Assembly: GCA_001874325.1 (NCBI GenBank)
Contig: MPCW01000001.1
Coordinates: 1 to 64,000, forward strand
Direction: 5' to 3'
Length of the DNA: 64,000 bases
From: Flavobacterium sp. MedPE-SWcel
GTDB taxonomy: Bacteria > Bacteroidota > Bacteroidia > Flavobacteriales > Flavobacteriaceae
The notes under the pieces are model-generated. The model saw only the letters and a list, made by a program, of their open reading frames with translations. It was not told where the DNA came from and made no database searches. Positions 63,166 through 64,000 of the stretch are shown one piece after another. A program made the translations under genes and the position numbers. The number at the start of each line of letters is the position of its first letter. The stretch's first letter is position 1.

Positions 63166-64000
63166 TTGAATTTATATACTAAGTTTTTATTTATCTTACT
63201 GATTTTTTCGGTTAGTTTACAAGCGCAACATCTCAACAAAATGTCTGTTGATGTAGACTATGAAAATAAAACACTTAAAGTAAGGCAAGAAATTACTTTT
63301 TATAACCAATCACAAGATACACTAAACAATATTATTCTTAACGATTGGAATAATGCCTACTCTGGCAAAGATACCCCTCTTGCTAAACGTTTTTCTGATG
63401 AGTTTATACGTTCCTTTCATTTAGCTAAAAAAGCTGAACGTGGTAATACAGATATCTCTATTATTATAGATCAGAATAATCGTGCACTAGACTGGAAAAG
63501 ACTAGAAAAGCAGCCTGATCTTGTTAGAGTACAACTAAAAAATCCTATCTATCCAAACCGTAAGTTTACTATTAAACTACGTTATGTTGTAAAAATACCA
63601 TCTGATAAATTCACTAAGTTTGGTTATAATGATGATAACAAAAGTTTTAATTTAAGAAACTGGTACCTTGCCCCTGCCCGACTTAACAGTGACGGATTTG
63701 CACTATATAGTAATGAAAATCTTGATGACATTGCAAATAGTATCAGTGATTATAAACTTAGCCTTACTGTACCAAATGACATAATTATTACCACAGATCT
63801 TAATGAACAAAATAAAGTAAACAAAGAAACTACTACTAATTATTCATTTACAGGTAAACAGCTTAATAATTTCAGCCTCTCTCTAGAAAAATCAAAAAAA
63901 TTTGAAGTATACCGAAATGCTGCAACCGAAGTAAGTATTAACTTAAAAGAAAACAAAGTTACCGATATACATAAAACATTACTAATAGATCATATTATCA
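63166..64000 (+). CDS. M1-peptidase-like exported protein, N-terminal part (runs off the window)
   Basis: An open reading frame not listed in the ORF track because it leaves the window. From the TTG at 63166 it reads MNLYTKFLFILLIFSVSLQ and AQHLNKMSV, a Sec signal peptide ending SLQAQ, so the TTG is the likely start. The following beta-rich part (MSVDVDYENKTLKVRQEIT, TLNNIILNDWNNAYSG) is the N-terminal domain of M1 metallopeptidase-like proteins of Bacteroidota, where 'NDWNNAYS' is a typical stretch. The catalytic HExxH motif would lie beyond the end. There are no in-frame stops through position 64000. Confidence 0.75.
   Translation, partial: MNLYTKFLFILLIFSVSLQAQHLNKMSVDVDYENKTLKVRQEITFYNQSQDTLNNIILNDWNNAYSGKDTPLAKRFSDEFIRSFHLAKKAERGNTDISIIIDQNNRALDWKRLEKQPDLVRVQLKNPIYPNRKFTIKLRYVVKIPSDKFTKFGYNDDNKSFNLRNWYLAPARLNSDGFALYSNENLDDIANSISDYKLSLTVPNDIIITTDLNEQNKVNKETTTNYSFTGKQLNNFSLSLEKSKKFEVYRNAATEVSINLKENKVTDIHKTLLIDHII

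Overview
The window looks like a chromosomal segment of a member of the Bacteroidota, most likely a Flavobacteriaceae species close to Flavobacterium. The DNA is A/T-rich. Several proteins end in type IX secretion (T9SS) sorting domains, and T9SS components are encoded (PorQ, and a DUF4835 protein of the family also annotated PorD). Promoters fit the Bacteroidota pattern TTG-N(about 19)-TAnnTTTG, and Shine-Dalgarno sequences are nearly absent. The bamD-rpoZ-coaBC-DUF4835-recN gene order is typical of the phylum. I see no tRNA, rRNA, CRISPR array or insertion sequence. One RNA gene is clear: the small SRP RNA at about 43.2-43.3 kb on the minus strand.

Layout. 0.2-5.8 kb: a 1863-aa T9SS cargo protein with a DNA-level Ig-like repeat array. 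6.1-8.2 kb: two unrelated enoyl reductases side by side, a FabI-like protein and FabV. 8.2-13.1 kb: the recN/DUF4835/coaBC/rpoZ/bamD block. 13.3-16.1 kb: dapA, then a 5'-nucleotidase split into two genes. 16.2-17.6 kb: three tandem paralogous membrane proteins of unknown function. 17.7-22.5 kb: nadC, yihY-type gene, DUF2147 gene and priA, converging on an orphan LytTR response regulator. 23.3-25.0 kb: rpsF-rpsR-rplI and a DUF6495-like gene. 25.1-32.5 kb: ligA-rlmH, folP, a DUF1599 gene, a DoxX/thioredoxin fusion, an orphan Dpp-type permease, a TlpA-like protein and tpiA. 32.7-36.6 kb: a large choice-of-anchor I T9SS cargo protein. 36.7-46.8 kb: an ElyC/YdcF-type gene, glmM-like, acpH-like, ClC channel, tal, SDR, SRP RNA, glutaminyl cyclase, a small lipoprotein and rpsA. 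47.1-50.4 kb: a type B T9SS cargo protein. 50.5-56.3 kb: a nucleoside-type MFS transporter, cmk, porQ and lon. 56.5-59.2 kb: a small accessory stretch with a GyrI-like protein, a YcxB-like protein and a three-gene set (amidase, membrane coiled-coil protein, exported coiled-coil protein) that resembles a phage lysis module. 59.4-64 kb: uvrA, a LOG-family gene and the start of an M1-peptidase-like gene that runs off the window.

Most genes are housekeeping: cell envelope and lysine precursors (dapA, glmM), lipid synthesis (fabI/fabV, acpH), cofactors (coaBC, nadC, folP), DNA repair and replication restart (recN, priA, ligA, uvrA), translation (rpsF, rpsR, rplI, rpsA, rlmH, SRP RNA) and proteolysis (lon). 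Many convergent gene pairs share long, nearly perfect hairpin terminators. The least explained parts are the amidase/coiled-coil cassette, the triplicated membrane proteins, and the full Shine-Dalgarno sequence in front of rplI in an organism that otherwise shows none.
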